From Microvirga ossetica (GTDB taxonomy: Bacteria; Pseudomonadota; Alphaproteobacteria; Rhizobiales; Beijerinckiaceae): a stretch of 64,000 nucleotides of DNA. Of the stretch, positions 43,652 through 53,248 are shown one piece after another. The first letter of the stretch is position 1. Each line of letters starts with the position of its first letter. The stretch is taken from positions 913,333 to 977,332 of the forward strand of contig NZ_CP016619.1 in NCBI RefSeq assembly GCF_002741015.1, written 5' to 3'. A program made the position numbers and the translations under genes. The notes beneath the pieces were generated by a model. It was not told where the DNA came from, ran no database searches, and was given only the letters and a program-made list of their open reading frames with translations.

Positions 43652-46192
43652 TCACTCTGCCGGCACTGGGCGCAAGACCACCCGCCGCTCCTCCCCGGTC
43701 TTCACCGGCGGGGAGAAGCTGCGCAAGCGCAGGGCGTTGCTGAGCACGCTCACGCTGGAGAGCGCCATGGCAAGGCCCGCCACCATTGGGGAGAGCAGAA
43801 TCCCAAAGGTGGGATAGAGCGCCCCTGCGGCCACAGGGATCAGCACGGCGTTGTAGCCGAAGGCCCAGAACAGGTTCTGTCCGATGTTGCGGATCGTCGC
43901 CTGCGAGAGGGCGATGGCGTTGGGCACGTTGCGCAGGTCGCCCGACATGAGCACCACATCCGCACTTTCGATGGCGATGTCGGTGCCGGTGCCGATGGCG
44001 AGGCCCACATCAGCCTGCGCGAGCGCAGGCGCATCGTTGATGCCGTCGCCCACGAAGGCGACCGTCGCGCCGCCGCTCTGCAGGCGCTTGACCACATCAG
44101 CCTTATCGGTCGGCAGCACCTCGGCGACGACTTCGTCCACGCCCAAGGTCCGGGCGATAGCATCAGCCGTGCGGCGGTTGTCGCCGGTGATCATGACGAT
44201 CCGCAGACCAAGCCCGCGGAGCGCCTCAAGGGCCGCCGGGGTGGTCTCCTTGATGGGATCGGACACGGCGATGATGGCAGCAAGGCGCCCATCCACAGCC
44301 GCGTAGAGAGGCGACTTGCCGTGCCCGGCCAACCGCTCCGCCGTTGCGGCAAAGGTGCTGAGGTCGTGCCCGCGCTGAACCATGAGCCGATCCGCGCCGA
44401 CCACCACCTCGCGTCCGCCGACTTTCGCCACGACGCCGAAGCCGGGCTTGCCCTCGAAGGTTTGGGGCTCGACGAGAGCAAGGCCACGCCGATGTGCCTC
44501 GGCGACGATCGCCTCGGCAATGGGGTGCTCGGAGCGGGTCTCCACGGAGGCGACAAGCGTCAGCACGTCGTTCTCGGTGAAGCCAGCGGCCGCCTGAAGG
44601 TCCGTCAGCTCCGGACGGCCCTTGGTGAGGGTCCCGGTCTTGTCGAGGGCAATCACCTTCGTGTTGCGCAGGGCCTGAAGGGCCTCGCCTCGGCGGAACA
44701 GGATGCCCAACTCCGCGGCCTTGCCGGTACCCACCATGATCGAGGTTGGTGTCGCCAGCCCCATGGCGCAGGGGCAGGCGATGATCAGGACGGCAACCGC
44801 GTTGACCAGCGCGAAGCTGAGAGCCGGCTCAGGACCGAAAGCAAGCCAGACCAGGAAGGTGACGACGGCCAGCGCCATGACCACCGGGACGAACCACATC
44901 GTCACCTTGTCGACGATGGCCTGGATCGGCAACTTGGCGCCTTGTGCGGCCTCGACGGTGCGCACGATCTGGGCCAGCACCGTATCGCGGCCCACCTTCG
45001 CGGCTCGGAACTGGAACGCGCCGGTCTTGTTGACCGTGCCGCCGACGACGCTGGCGCCGACATCCTTCTGGGCCGGGATGGGCTCACCGGTGATCATGGA
45101 CTCGTCCACGAAAGAAGAGCCGGAGATCACTTCGCCATCCACCGGCACGCGCTCTCCCGGGCGAACCACCACGATGTCGCCCACGCGAACGACATCGACC
45201 GGCACGTCCTGCTCCTGGCCATCTTTGATCACTCGCGCGGTCTTGGCCTGCAGGGTCATGAGACGCCGGATGGCATCGCCGGTGCGGCCTTTCGCCCGCG
45301 CTTCGAAGAAGCGCCCGAGCAGGATCAGGGTGACGATGACCGCACCGGCCTCGTAGTAGGTGTAGTCCATGCCGATCGGCAGCACGGAAGGTGCGAAGGT
45401 CGAGACCACGGAGTAGCCGTAGGCTGTGCTGGTGCCCAGCATGACCAGGGAGTTCATGTCCGGAGCCCCGCGCAGCAGCGCGGGCCAGCCCTTCACATAG
45501 AAGATGCGTCCAGGACCGAACTGAACGACAGTGGCGAGGACGAAGCAGATGAGCTTGATGTTGTCCTCGCCGATGTTGCCGGCCAGGAAGTGGTGTAGTT
45601 CCTCAATCAGATGCGAGCCCATCTCAAAGACGAGCAGTGGGAGGGTCGCGATGGCGGCCACGATGAGAGAGCGCTGCAAACGCGTGATTTCGGCGGCGCG
45701 GGCTTCCTGTTCCCGGTCGCCTTGAGCGGCGTCGGTGCGGACCGGCTCGGCGGGATAACCGGCCTTCTCGGCCGCCGCGATAACAGCGGCCAGCACGTCG
45801 GTGCCACCCGCGTAGCGGACATGCGCCCGCTCCGTTGCGAGATTAACGGACGCTCCCAGCACGCCCGGCACTGCGTTCAGAGCGCGCTCGACGCGCCCAA
45901 CGCAGGACGCGCATGACATCCCATGAACCGACAGGTCAGCGTTCTCCTCGCGCGGTTCGTAGCCCGCGTTCCGGATGGCCTTCAAGACAGCCTCGGGCTT
46001 GATGCCTGGCGTTGCGGTCACTTGGGCCCGCTCAGTGGCGAGATTAACCGCAACGCTCTGGACGCCCTCGACGGCGCGGATGGCTTTTTCCACGCGTCCC
46101 ACGCACGAGGCACAGGTCATTCCCGAAATGGGAATGCCTAGGGTTTGCGAGGTCGAGACAGGGAGGGATGACAGCTTGTCCGCCACGGGCAT
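43652..46192 (-). CDS. copA: Cu(I)-exporting P-type ATPase CopA
   Basis: 846 residues from ATG 46192. Two N-terminal heavy-metal domains carry CxxC at residues 27-30 ('GMTCASC') and 94-97 ('GMSCASC'). The membrane metal site CPC is at 473-475, the phosphorylated Asp at 517 ('DKTGTLTKG'), an 'HP' motif follows ('SEHPIAEA'), and the hinge is '[16 protein letters not shown]'. These identify a type IB-1 copper exporter in the inner membrane. It is first in an operon with a reductase and cueR, and is driven by the CueR-type promoter at 46219-46249. Confidence 0.96.
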   Translation of the reverse strand: MPVADKLSSLPVSTSQTLGIPISGMTCASCVGRVEKAIRAVEGVQSVAVNLATERAQVTATPGIKPEAVLKAIRNAGYEPREENADLSVHGMSCASCVGRVERALNAVPGVLGASVNLATERAHVRYAGGTDVLAAVIAAAEKAGYPAEPVRTDAAQGDREQEARAAEITRLQRSLIVAAIATLPLLVFEMGSHLIEELHHFLAGNIGEDNIKLICFVLATVVQFGPGRIFYVKGWPALLRGAPDMNSLVMLGTSTAYGYSVVSTFAPSVLPIGMDYTYYEAGAVIVTLILLGRFFEARAKGRTGDAIRRLMTLQAKTARVIKDGQEQDVPVDVVRVGDIVVVRPGERVPVDGEVISGSSFVDESMITGEPIPAQKDVGASVVGGTVNKTGAFQFRAAKVGRDTVLAQIVRTVEAAQGAKLPIQAIVDKVTMWFVPVVMALAVVTFLVWLAFGPEPALSFALVNAVAVLIIACPCAMGLATPTSIMVGTGKAAELGILFRRGEALQALRNTKVIALDKTGTLTKGRPELTDLQAAAGFTENDVLTLVASVETRSEHPIAEAIVAEAHRRGLALVEPQTFEGKPGFGVVAKVGGREVVVGADRLMVQRGHDLSTFAATAERLAGHGKSPLYAAVDGRLAAIIAVSDPIKETTPAALEALRGLGLRIVMITGDNRRTADAIARTLGVDEVVAEVLPTDKADVVKRLQSGGATVAFVGDGINDAPALAQADVGLAIGTGTDIAIESADVVLMSGDLRNVPNAIALSQATIRNIGQNLFWAFGYNAVLIPVAAGALYPTFGILLSPMVAGLAMALSSVSVLSNALRLRSFSPPVKTGEERRVVLRPVPAE

Positions 46193-46218
46193 AATCCTTT
46201 GATCACGGGACGGACACA

Positions 46219-46249
46219 TCCATAAAGCTTCCCACCAGGGGAAGGTCAA
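46219..46249 (-). promoter_or_regulatory. CueR-type promoter of copA
   Basis: On the minus strand: TTGACC (46249-46244), a 19-bp spacer with dyad TTCCCCTGGTGGGAA, then TATGGA (46224-46219). The long spacer and the TTCCC-GGGAA dyad are the signature of promoters activated by DNA distortion by CueR. It lies 27 bp upstream of the copA start codon. Confidence 0.85.
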
Positions 46250-46309
46250 GCGCCAATAGACGGAATTCGGCACACCGAAAATTTTCGGCCCGCAACGACG
46301 AAAAGACGC

Positions 46310-46340
46310 TTGACCTTCCCATGTGGGAAACCTGCAGTGT
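46310..46340 (+). promoter_or_regulatory. CueR-type promoter of copZ
   Basis: TTGACC, a 19-bp spacer with the dyad TTCCCATGTGGGAA, then CAGTGT as -10. It lies 32 bp before the copZ start and mirrors the divergent copA promoter about 60 bp away. Confidence 0.8.
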
Positions 46341-46371
46341 CCCGGCATCAACCTCGCAAAGGAGCATCCCT

Positions 46372-46632
46372 ATGTGCAGCAGCCATCAGCATTCCAACGA
46401 CCAAGTTTCTACGGCCGCGACCAGCGCTGGCCTGTCCGTCCGGGTTGAAGACATGACCTGCGGCCACTGCGCTGGAACGATCAAGAGCGCCATTGAGAGC
46501 TCGATCCCAGGCACGAAGGTGACGGCCGATCCGGAGGCCCGCCTCGTCTCCGTCGAGGGCGCCGCCGATCTGGCCGAGATCAGCAACATCATTACGGTCG
46601 CTGGCTACACTCCGACCCCGGCTCACGCCTGA
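46372..46632 (+). CDS. copZ: Copper chaperone CopZ-like (heavy-metal-associated domain protein)
   Basis: 86 residues. A short polar N-terminus precedes an HMA domain whose metal loop is 'MTCGHCAGTI' with Cys30 and Cys33. It would carry Cu(I) in the cytoplasm to CopA. ATG 46372 has AAGGAG upstream; the longer open frame starting at 46321 overlaps the promoter and is not used. It is divergent from copA and has its own CueR-type promoter and a strong terminator at 46722. Confidence 0.92.
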   Translation: MCSSHQHSNDQVSTAATSAGLSVRVEDMTCGHCAGTIKSAIESSIPGTKVTADPEARLVSVEGAADLAEISNIITVAGYTPTPAHA

Positions 46633-46721
46633 TCACGCTACCCTATCGCTCCGCCTTCCAGGTGGCAGTTCCGCTAGTTTCGCGGGGCGGTTTGGTCCTC
46701 TGAGACCCAATCGGGTGACTT

Positions 46722-46749
46722 GCTGCAGGCCAAGGCCTGCAGCTTTTTT
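46722..46749 (+). terminator. Rho-independent terminator of copZ
   Basis: GCTGCAGGCC-AA-GGCCTGCAGC is followed by TTTTTT. The 10-bp perfect stem with its T tract lies 90 bp after the copZ stop and touches the stop codon of the convergent MerR gene. Confidence 0.9.
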
Positions 46750-47200
46750 ATGCCTGGGTCTGAACCCTGCCACCCCCATCTCCATGATCGCAGTGGCTAT
46801 GATCGGCCAGTACCTCCATGACGCGGCAATCCGCGATCCGCTCTCCGCTGCAGCTTGCCACGATGCGCTCCAACTCCTCCGCCAACTGCGTGAGCCGCGC
46901 GATTTTGGTCCGAACCAACAGAAGCTGCTGACGCGCGATTTCATCCACCTGCTCACAGGGTGCGGCAGGATTTTCGCTGAGCGAGATGAGCTGACGAATC
47001 GCATCAACAGCCAGGCCTAGCTCCCTCGCATGGAGGATGAATCTCAGGCGGTTGATATGCCTGTTAAGATAGCGGCGCTGGTTGCCTTGTGTGCGCTCAG
47101 GTTCAGGCAGCAGGCCGATACCTTCATAGAAACGGATCGTTTCTACCTTGCATCCGGTCACCGACGAGACATGGCCGATTGAAAAAGTTCGCTCCGGCAT
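46748..47200 (-). CDS. MerR-family Zn/Cd/Pb-responsive regulator (ZntR/CadR type)
   Basis: 150 residues starting 'MPERTFSIGHVSSVTGCKVE'. The HTH is followed by a long helix and metal ligands Cys82, Cys117 and Cys125 ('SCSGERIADCRVM') plus a C-terminal 'HSHCDHGDGG' loop with Cys137. This set fits divalent-metal sensors (ZntR, CadR, PbrR), not CueR. It is divergent from the P-type ATPase gene, and the MerR-type promoter at 47212-47242 lies between them. ATG 47200 is preferred to an upstream ATG that would overlap the promoter. Confidence 0.9.
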   Translation of the reverse strand: MPERTFSIGHVSSVTGCKVETIRFYEGIGLLPEPERTQGNQRRYLNRHINRLRFILHARELGLAVDAIRQLISLSENPAAPCEQVDEIARQQLLLVRTKIARLTQLAEELERIVASCSGERIADCRVMEVLADHSHCDHGDGGGRVQTQA

Positions 47201-47211
47201 GAAATTCCCTC

Positions 47212-47242
47212 TTGAACCTGAAGTTACTAGAGGAATTAGGTT
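47212..47242 (+). promoter_or_regulatory. ZntR/CadR-type promoter of the P-type ATPase gene
   Basis: TTGAAC, a 19-bp spacer (CTGAAGTTACTAGAGGAAT) and TAGGTT. The spacer holds the partial dyad CCT-GAAGTTACTAG-AGG seen in promoters of zinc/cadmium MerR regulators. It starts 11 bp from the divergent regulator's start codon. Confidence 0.8.
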
Positions 47243-47289
47243 GGGCATCCGATGTCAACCCGCAACCTATCGCATGCATGAGGAATCGG

Positions 47290-50019
47290 ATGAAAGCCCC
47301 TCACGATCACGCCGCCGCCCACAAGCATGATGATGCCCACGGCACGTGCTGCGGCCACGATGACCACGAGCATCATGACCACCACGGCCACGCCCATCAC
47401 AAGGATCATGCTGCTCCTGCCGCGGATTCGGCGATATGGAAGGTTGAGGGAATGGATTGCGGCAGCTGCGCTGCGACAATTCGCACCGCCATCGAGCGTC
47501 TACCGGGTGTCTCCGGGATTTCCTTGTCCGTCACAAATGAGACGTTGACGCTGGCACTCGACGAGACGAAGACCAAAGTCGCCGAGATCGAGAAGCGCGT
47601 GTCCAAGCTTGGCTACACTCCCAGCCGTGTGCAGGCTAAGAAGACGGCTCCAACCTCTCATACTCATGCCGCCCATGGCCATGATCACCACGACCATTCG
47701 GCGTGCGGACACGATCATCACGGTCACGGACAGCAGAAGCACGATCGTGGCCACCATCATCATAGCCATGACCATGGCACGTGCGGGCACGACCACCATG
47801 CCGCACAAGAGCATGCTCACGATGAAGCGTCACCTGCGGATGCACAGGTCTGGAAAGTCGGCGGCATGGATTGCGGCAGCTGCGCCGCCACGATCCGCAC
47901 CGCCCTGGAGCGTCTGCCGGGCGTCTCCGGCCTCAAGGTCTCGATCACCAACGAAACCTTGTCGCTGATACTCGACGAAACCAGGACACAAAGCGCCCTC
48001 ATTGAAAGCCAGATCAGGAATCTAGGCTACCAGCCGAGCCTCCTTCGTAGCGCCTCGGCTCCAGCCGAATCCATCGCTCCGAAGGGTAAGGAAAAGCCCG
48101 CCCCGCGCTGGTGGCAAAGTCCGAAGGCTCAAGTCGCCGCGACCTCGGGTCTGCTGGTCGTGATGGCCTATGCGGCAAGCGTGGTGGTGCCGCAGGCATC
48201 CTACTGGGTCTTCATTCTCGCGACCGTCGTCGCCACCGCGCCCGTCGCCAAGCGCGCCGTCATGGCGGCCATGGCTGGCGCACCCTTCACGATCCAGATG
48301 CTGCTGACCATCGCTGCGATCGGTGCCCTCTTCATCGGCGCTGCGGAAGAGGCCGCCATCGTCGTGTTCCTCTTTGCCGTCGGCGAAGTGCTCGAAGGCG
48401 TCGCCGCCAACAAGGCCCGGGCTGGCATCAAGGCGCTTGGCGCCCTTGTGCCCAAGACCGCCGTCGTCGAAGACGCTGGTCAGCTGCGCGAGGTCTCCGC
48501 GGAAGCCCTGCAGATTGGGCAGGTCGTCCTGGTGCGGCCCGGCGACCGGGTGCCGGCGGACGGCACGGTGATCGACGGGATCTCGAGCGTGGACGAATCG
48601 CCGATCACCGGCGAGTCAGTTCCGAAGCTCAAGGAGCCGGGCGCCGAGATCTTCTCCGGATCGATCAATCACGACGCGGCGATCCGCGTGCGGGTGGAGC
48701 GCACGGCGCAGGACAACATGATCGCGCGCATCATCGCTCTGGTCGAAGAGGCTCAGGAAGCGAAGGCGCCGACCGAGCGGTTCATCGACAAGTTCTCCCG
48801 GATCTACATGCCTTTCATCGTCGGGTTCTCCGCCCTCGTGGCCGTTGCCCCTCCCCTGCTTCTCGACGGCGACTGGGCGAGCTGGGTCTATCGCGGGCTC
48901 ACCTTGCTGCTGATCGGCTGCCCCTGCGCCCTCGTCATCTCGGTGCCAGCCGCGATCGCGTCGAGCCTTTCGACCGCGGCTCGCCACGGCCTCCTCGTGA
49001 AGGGTGGCGCCATCGTGGAAAGCCTGGCCAAGGCCCAGGTTGTCGCCTTCGACAAGACCGGAACCCTGACCCTGGGCCGCCCGTTCGTGACCGATGTCGT
49101 GCCTGTGGGCTCCACGGAAACCGAGGTCCTCGCCCTCGCGGGAGCCATCGAGCGCGAGTCCAACCATCCCCTTGCCCAAGCCGTCGCAGCACGGGCTGAG
49201 AAGGACGGGATCTCGCTCGTCGAAGCCGCCAATGTCCGCGCCCTGCCGGGACGAGGCATGGAGGGCTCCGTCGGGTCCGAAACCGTCTTCATCGGAGCGC
49301 CGCGTTTTGCCGCCGAGCGCGCCGCCGTCGATGCTGCCTTGGCGCGGCGTATCTCCGACCTGGAAGAGCAGGGTAAGACTGTCGCGGTCGTAGTGAAGGG
49401 ACGGGCCATCACCGGCCTTCTTGCCTTCCGCGATGAGCCTCGCGCCGACGCACAGAAGGGTCTGGCCGAACTCAAAGGCCTCGGCGTCGACGTCCTCATG
49501 CTGACGGGTGACAACATCCGCACCGGTCAGGCTATCGGCCGCACTCTTGGCGTGAACGTCCAGGCCGAGATGATGCCCAGCGACAAGTCCGAAACAGTCC
49601 GCAAGATCGCGCAGAGCCGGCATGTTGTGATGGTGGGCGACGGCATCAACGATGCGCCTGCCCTTGCGGCGGCTCACGTTGGCGTCGCCATGGGCTCCGG
49701 GACTGATGTGGCTCTGGAGGCTGCGGATGCCGCTTTGTTGCGCAACCGTGTCATCGACATTGCCACCCTCGTTCGCCTCTCCCGGGCCACGATGGCCAAT
49801 ATCCGCCAGAACATCGGCATCGCTCTGGGCCTGAAGGCGATCTTCCTGGTGACGACCGTGACCGGGACAACCGGGCTCTGGATGGCGATCGTGGCCGATA
49901 CGGGCGGAACGGTTTTGGTCACCTTGAATGCCCTACGCCTCCTCGGCTTCTTTGGCACATGGCGGGAGAAAACTCCCGCCCAGCCGCCGCAGGTGCAGGT
50001 GTCGCTCAAGACGGCCTGA
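47290..50019 (+). CDS. Zn2+/Cd2+/Pb2+-exporting P-type ATPase with duplicated metal-binding domains
   Basis: 909 residues from ATG 47290, which has GAGGA five to six bases upstream. Residues 5-40 are a His-rich tail, 49-112 HMA1 (Cys57, Cys60), 121-180 a second long His-rich linker, and 188-250 HMA2 (Cys195, Cys198). The core follows with CPC at 544-546, phosphorylated Asp588 ('DKTGTLTLG'), 'ESNHPLAQA' and '[16 protein letters not shown]'. It is a type IB-2 divalent-metal exporter of the inner membrane. The two HMA domains are nearly identical over 20 residues at their metal loop. It is regulated by the divergent MerR protein. Confidence 0.95.
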   Translation: MKAPHDHAAAHKHDDAHGTCCGHDDHEHHDHHGHAHHKDHAAPAADSAIWKVEGMDCGSCAATIRTAIERLPGVSGISLSVTNETLTLALDETKTKVAEIEKRVSKLGYTPSRVQAKKTAPTSHTHAAHGHDHHDHSACGHDHHGHGQQKHDRGHHHHSHDHGTCGHDHHAAQEHAHDEASPADAQVWKVGGMDCGSCAATIRTALERLPGVSGLKVSITNETLSLILDETRTQSALIESQIRNLGYQPSLLRSASAPAESIAPKGKEKPAPRWWQSPKAQVAATSGLLVVMAYAASVVVPQASYWVFILATVVATAPVAKRAVMAAMAGAPFTIQMLLTIAAIGALFIGAAEEAAIVVFLFAVGEVLEGVAANKARAGIKALGALVPKTAVVEDAGQLREVSAEALQIGQVVLVRPGDRVPADGTVIDGISSVDESPITGESVPKLKEPGAEIFSGSINHDAAIRVRVERTAQDNMIARIIALVEEAQEAKAPTERFIDKFSRIYMPFIVGFSALVAVAPPLLLDGDWASWVYRGLTLLLIGCPCALVISVPAAIASSLSTAARHGLLVKGGAIVESLAKAQVVAFDKTGTLTLGRPFVTDVVPVGSTETEVLALAGAIERESNHPLAQAVAARAEKDGISLVEAANVRALPGRGMEGSVGSETVFIGAPRFAAERAAVDAALARRISDLEEQGKTVAVVVKGRAITGLLAFRDEPRADAQKGLAELKGLGVDVLMLTGDNIRTGQAIGRTLGVNVQAEMMPSDKSETVRKIAQSRHVVMVGDGINDAPALAAAHVGVAMGSGTDVALEAADAALLRNRVIDIATLVRLSRATMANIRQNIGIALGLKAIFLVTTVTGTTGLWMAIVADTGGTVLVTLNALRLLGFFGTWREKTPAQPPQVQVSLKTA

Positions 50020-50359
50020 TCATCGGCCGCCAATCATCGGGACATCAGCGCACGCGCTGATGTCCCGCCCTGAGGCGTCCGCTCCTCCTGCAACACGGTC
50101 CAGAATCTAAGGCTTGCCGCGCCCGGGCTTAAGGCGCCGCAGCAGACAGCAGATCACCTCCCCCGGCACGCCGTTGGCCTTATGAGGGCAACACCCCAGC
50201 CATCGGTCGGATTTCAAGGCGCGAGTGCTGGCAGAATATGCGGTGGCTCCGGTCCGCCGGCACGAAAAATGCTTTTGTTGCCTGAACTCCGGAAGAATCT
50301 TTTTCAGCCATTTCGTATGATCTGGGGAACTGCCCTTATGAGGAGAAAGGTCCCGACAT
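50020..50359. other. Gap after the Zn-ATPase gene: terminator, then nothing recognised
   Basis: The left part holds the terminator listed separately. The right part presumably has the promoter for the acetyltransferase gene; no gene was seen. Confidence 0.5.
50039..50066 (+). terminator. Hairpin terminator after the Zn/Cd ATPase gene
   Basis: GGGACATCAGCGC-AC-GCGCTGATGTCCC is a 13-bp perfect inverted repeat 19 bp after the stop codon. It lacks a long T tract. Confidence 0.7.
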
Positions 50360-51205
50360 ATGGCGAATCTGACCTATCGCGCCCTTGGACCCACAGACCT
50401 GGAGGAAGCCCATGCGCTGTCCAAGGCTGTCGGGTGGCCGCACAGGCTGGAAGACTGGAAGTTCGTCATGCAACTCGGATCCGGCATCGGCGCCATTGAG
50501 GACGGTCGTCTGCACGGGACCGGGTGCTGGTGGCCCCAGGGCGATGCATTCGCAACCGTGGGGATGATCATCGTTTCGCCCGAGTTGCAGGGCCGCGGCA
50601 TCGGCCGCGTTCTCATGGACCGCGCCTTGAGCAATGCGGGAGAGCGGTCGCTCGTCCTCAACGCAACGCAGGCAGGCCTGCCGCTCTATGAAAAACTGGG
50701 CTTTGAAGCGGTCGGCGCCGTGCGCCAACATCAGATCGCCGGCAGCAGGCCGCAGGACGTCTTGGTTCCCGCAGGGTCCCGGCTGCGCCCGCTGGCCAAA
50801 GACGATCGACCTGCGCTCCAACGGCTCGATACCCGTGCTACGGGCATGGATCGAACGGCCGCCCTCGATGCCCTCCTCGAAAGCGCTGTCGGCCTGGTGC
50901 TGGAGCGGGATGGACAGGTCGTGGGCTTCTCGTTCTTCCGGCGCTTCGGCCGGGGCTATGCCATTGGCCCGACGATTGCGACCGGAATCGACGACGCCAA
51001 GGCGTTGATCGGCTCTTTCCTGAACGAGCACCACACGGAGTTCCTGCGGGTGGATGTCCCGGTGGAGACCGGCCTGTCCGAATGGCTTTCCGAACAGGGC
51101 CTGCCGAAGGTCGACGAGGTCGTCACCATGGTACGGGGACACAAGCCTCATCGTAAAGAAAACGGGCCACGCGTCTTTTCCCTAATCAACCAGGCGCTCG
51201 GCTGA
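50360..51205 (+). CDS. GNAT family N-acetyltransferase (two-domain)
   Basis: 281 residues. The N-terminal GNAT domain (about 1-140) carries the acetyl-CoA loop in 'VSPELQGRGIGRVLMDRAL' (Q/RxxGxG/A). The C-terminal part (about 150-280) is a second GNAT-like domain found in this subgroup (DUF5645-like). It probably acetylates a small amine or amino acid in the cytoplasm. It lies 36 bp before a class III aminotransferase gene and may act on the same substrate family. Confidence 0.88.
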   Translation: MANLTYRALGPTDLEEAHALSKAVGWPHRLEDWKFVMQLGSGIGAIEDGRLHGTGCWWPQGDAFATVGMIIVSPELQGRGIGRVLMDRALSNAGERSLVLNATQAGLPLYEKLGFEAVGAVRQHQIAGSRPQDVLVPAGSRLRPLAKDDRPALQRLDTRATGMDRTAALDALLESAVGLVLERDGQVVGFSFFRRFGRGYAIGPTIATGIDDAKALIGSFLNEHHTEFLRVDVPVETGLSEWLSEQGLPKVDEVVTMVRGHKPHRKENGPRVFSLINQALG

Positions 51206-51241
51206 TCCCACCAAGCGTCATTCTCACAGAAATCAGATCCC

Positions 51242-52627
51242 ATGCTCAGCAACTCTCTTGTCGAACTCGATCGTCAGCATCTCATCCACCCTGTCGCGCC
51301 CTACCGGGTGCATGAGGCGCGAGGCGTAACCGTCATTGCGTCCGGCGAAGGCGCCTACGTGCGTGATGCCGCCGGCAACCGCCTGCTCGACGGCTTCGCC
51401 GGCCTATGGTGCGTCAATGCCGGCTATGGCCAGCCCACCATCATCGAGGCCATCAACCGCCAGCTCCAGGAGCTCCAATACGCAACTGGCTACTTCCACT
51501 TCGGCGCGGAAACTCCGATCCGGCTTGCCGCGCGGCTGGCGGAGTTGGCACCGGGTGATCTCAACCGCGTGTATTTCACTCTTGGCGGATCAGACGCCGT
51601 TGACACGACGATCCGCTTCATCCGCTACTACTTCAACGCACTGGGCAAGCCGGAGAAGAAGCAGTTCATCACCCTTGAGCAGGGCTACCACGGCTCATCA
51701 TCGACCGGCTCCGGACTGACCGCGCTCCCGCTGTTCCACGCCGGCTTCGACGTTCCGCTCGCTTGGCAGCACCGCATCCCTTCGCCGTATCCCTACCGCA
51801 ATCCGGTTGGAAGCGACGGCACCACCATCATCGCGGCGTCACTGGCGGCGCTCAAGGCGAAGGTCGCCGAGCTCGGAGGCCCCGAGAAGGTGGCCGCCTT
51901 CTACTGCGAGCCGATCCAAGGCTCGGGCGGGGTGATCGCTCCGCCCGACGGGTGGGTCAAGGCCATGCGCGATCTTTGCGCCGAGCTCGACATCCTCTTC
52001 GTTGCCGACGAGGTGATCACCGGCTTCGGACGCACCGGCCCCATCTTCGCGTGCGAGCACGAGGGCATCGTGCCGGATCTGATGACCATGGCCAAGGGTC
52101 TCACCTCAGGCTATTTGCCCATGGGTGCCGTGATGATGCGGGAGTCCATCTATTCGGTCATTGCGGATGCTTCGGCCCGCAGCGGCATGGCGGTCGGCCA
52201 CGGATTTACCTATTCCGGCCACCCGGTGAGCGCGGCAGCTGGGCTCGCGGCGATCGCGCTCTACACGGAAGGTGGGTTGATGGAGCAGGGCCGCCAGTCG
52301 GGAGAAGCGCTGATTGCCGGGTTGAAGGCTCTTGAGGACCACCCGCTTGTGGGCGAGGCCAGGGGGCGCGGCATGCTTGCGGCACTGGAAATCGTCAGCA
52401 ACAAGAACACGAAGGCCAAGTTCGATCCTTCTGTCAAAGTTGGCGAGAAGCTGTTCGAAACAGCCTATGCCAACGGTCTGATCATTCGCGCCTTCGCCGA
52501 CGGCACCCTGGGCTTTGCGCCTCCGCTCTGCTGCACGCAGGATGATATCGCTCTGCTCCTGGAGCGGACGAGAAAGACGTTGGATGACCTCCTTGCCGTC
52601 AGCGAGATCCGCAAGGCGGCAGCCTGA
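51242..52627 (+). CDS. Class III PLP-dependent aminotransferase (omega-amino acid/putrescine-pyruvate type)
   Basis: 461 residues. Early motifs 'DAAGNRLLDGFAGLWCVNAG' and 'YFTLGGSDAVDTTIRFIRYY' are followed by the PLP-binding 'LFVADEVITGFGRTG' (Asp) and the Schiff-base Lys in 'MTMAKGLTSGYLPMGAV' near 288. This matches aminotransferases that move amino groups from diamines, beta-alanine or GABA to pyruvate (SpuC-like). It follows an acetyltransferase and is followed by an Lrp-type regulator, suggesting amine catabolism under amino-acid control. Confidence 0.92.
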   Translation: MLSNSLVELDRQHLIHPVAPYRVHEARGVTVIASGEGAYVRDAAGNRLLDGFAGLWCVNAGYGQPTIIEAINRQLQELQYATGYFHFGAETPIRLAARLAELAPGDLNRVYFTLGGSDAVDTTIRFIRYYFNALGKPEKKQFITLEQGYHGSSSTGSGLTALPLFHAGFDVPLAWQHRIPSPYPYRNPVGSDGTTIIAASLAALKAKVAELGGPEKVAAFYCEPIQGSGGVIAPPDGWVKAMRDLCAELDILFVADEVITGFGRTGPIFACEHEGIVPDLMTMAKGLTSGYLPMGAVMMRESIYSVIADASARSGMAVGHGFTYSGHPVSAAAGLAAIALYTEGGLMEQGRQSGEALIAGLKALEDHPLVGEARGRGMLAALEIVSNKNTKAKFDPSVKVGEKLFETAYANGLIIRAFADGTLGFAPPLCCTQDDIALLLERTRKTLDDLLAVSEIRKAAA

Positions 52628-52688
52628 TTCAGGGCAGGACGTAGATCCTATCAGAATATGGCACCAGTTCGGGTTTCGTCCCTTTGAC

Positions 52689-52725
52689 GAGACCCGGAAC
52701 CCCGGCTAGAAACGGGTTCCGTCTC
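52689..52725 (+). terminator. Terminator after the aminotransferase gene
   Basis: GAGACCCGGAACCC pairs with GGGTTCCGTCTC (2-nt bulge) around an 11-nt loop. It is 61 bp after the stop codon and just upstream of the Lrp-type gene, so it separates the two. Confidence 0.6.
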
Positions 52726-52753
52726 TGGCGTGCCGTCACTGAAAGGTATCTGG

Positions 52754-53248
52754 ATGCCTCCGTCGCATGGTCTCGACCGTATCGATATCAAGATCTTGGC
52801 GGAGCTGCAGAAAAACGGGCGAATTACCAACGTCGAACTCGCCGAAGCTGTAAACCTTTCGCCGAGCCCGTGCCTCATGCGGGTGAAGCGGCTGCAGCAA
52901 GCGGGCTTCATCACCGGCTATCACGCCCACCTCAACCTTGCGAAGCTCGGCGACACGCTGATGGTCTTCACGGAGGTCACGCTTAAGGACCACCGGCATA
53001 CCGACTTCAGCACCTTCGAGGCGGCCATTCAACGCGTCGATGAGATCGTTGAATGTCATCTTGTGAGCGGAGGCTACGACTACTTGTTGAAATTCATCAC
53101 CCGTGGTGTGGGGCACTATCAGGAGATCGTCGAGCGGCTTCTGGAGATGAATATCGGCATCGAGAAGTACTTCAGCTATGTTGTCATCAAGTCACCCTTC
53201 ATCAAGCAGTACTACCCGCTGACATCGCTCTACAGCGCCGACGGATGA
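52754..53248 (+). CDS. Lrp/AsnC family transcriptional regulator
   Basis: About 164 residues from ATG 52754, which follows AAGGT. The HTH is 'LDRIDIKILAELQKNGRITN' to 'LSPSPCLMRVKRLQQAGFI'; the RAM ligand-sensing domain follows ('VECHLVSGGYDYLLKFITRG'). The ending 'SYVVIKSPFIKQYYPLTSLY' is like that of BkdR/Lrp-type activators in Proteobacteria. It probably senses an amino acid and controls the adjacent aminotransferase gene. Confidence 0.92.
   Translation: MPPSHGLDRIDIKILAELQKNGRITNVELAEAVNLSPSPCLMRVKRLQQAGFITGYHAHLNLAKLGDTLMVFTEVTLKDHRHTDFSTFEAAIQRVDEIVECHLVSGGYDYLLKFITRGVGHYQEIVERLLEMNIGIEKYFSYVVIKSPFIKQYYPLTSLYSADG

Noticed and set aside
44321..45598. A 425-codon open frame on the plus strand opposite copA
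   Set aside because: It is an antisense shadow of the copper ATPase with low-complexity composition, no ribosome-binding site of note and no domain.
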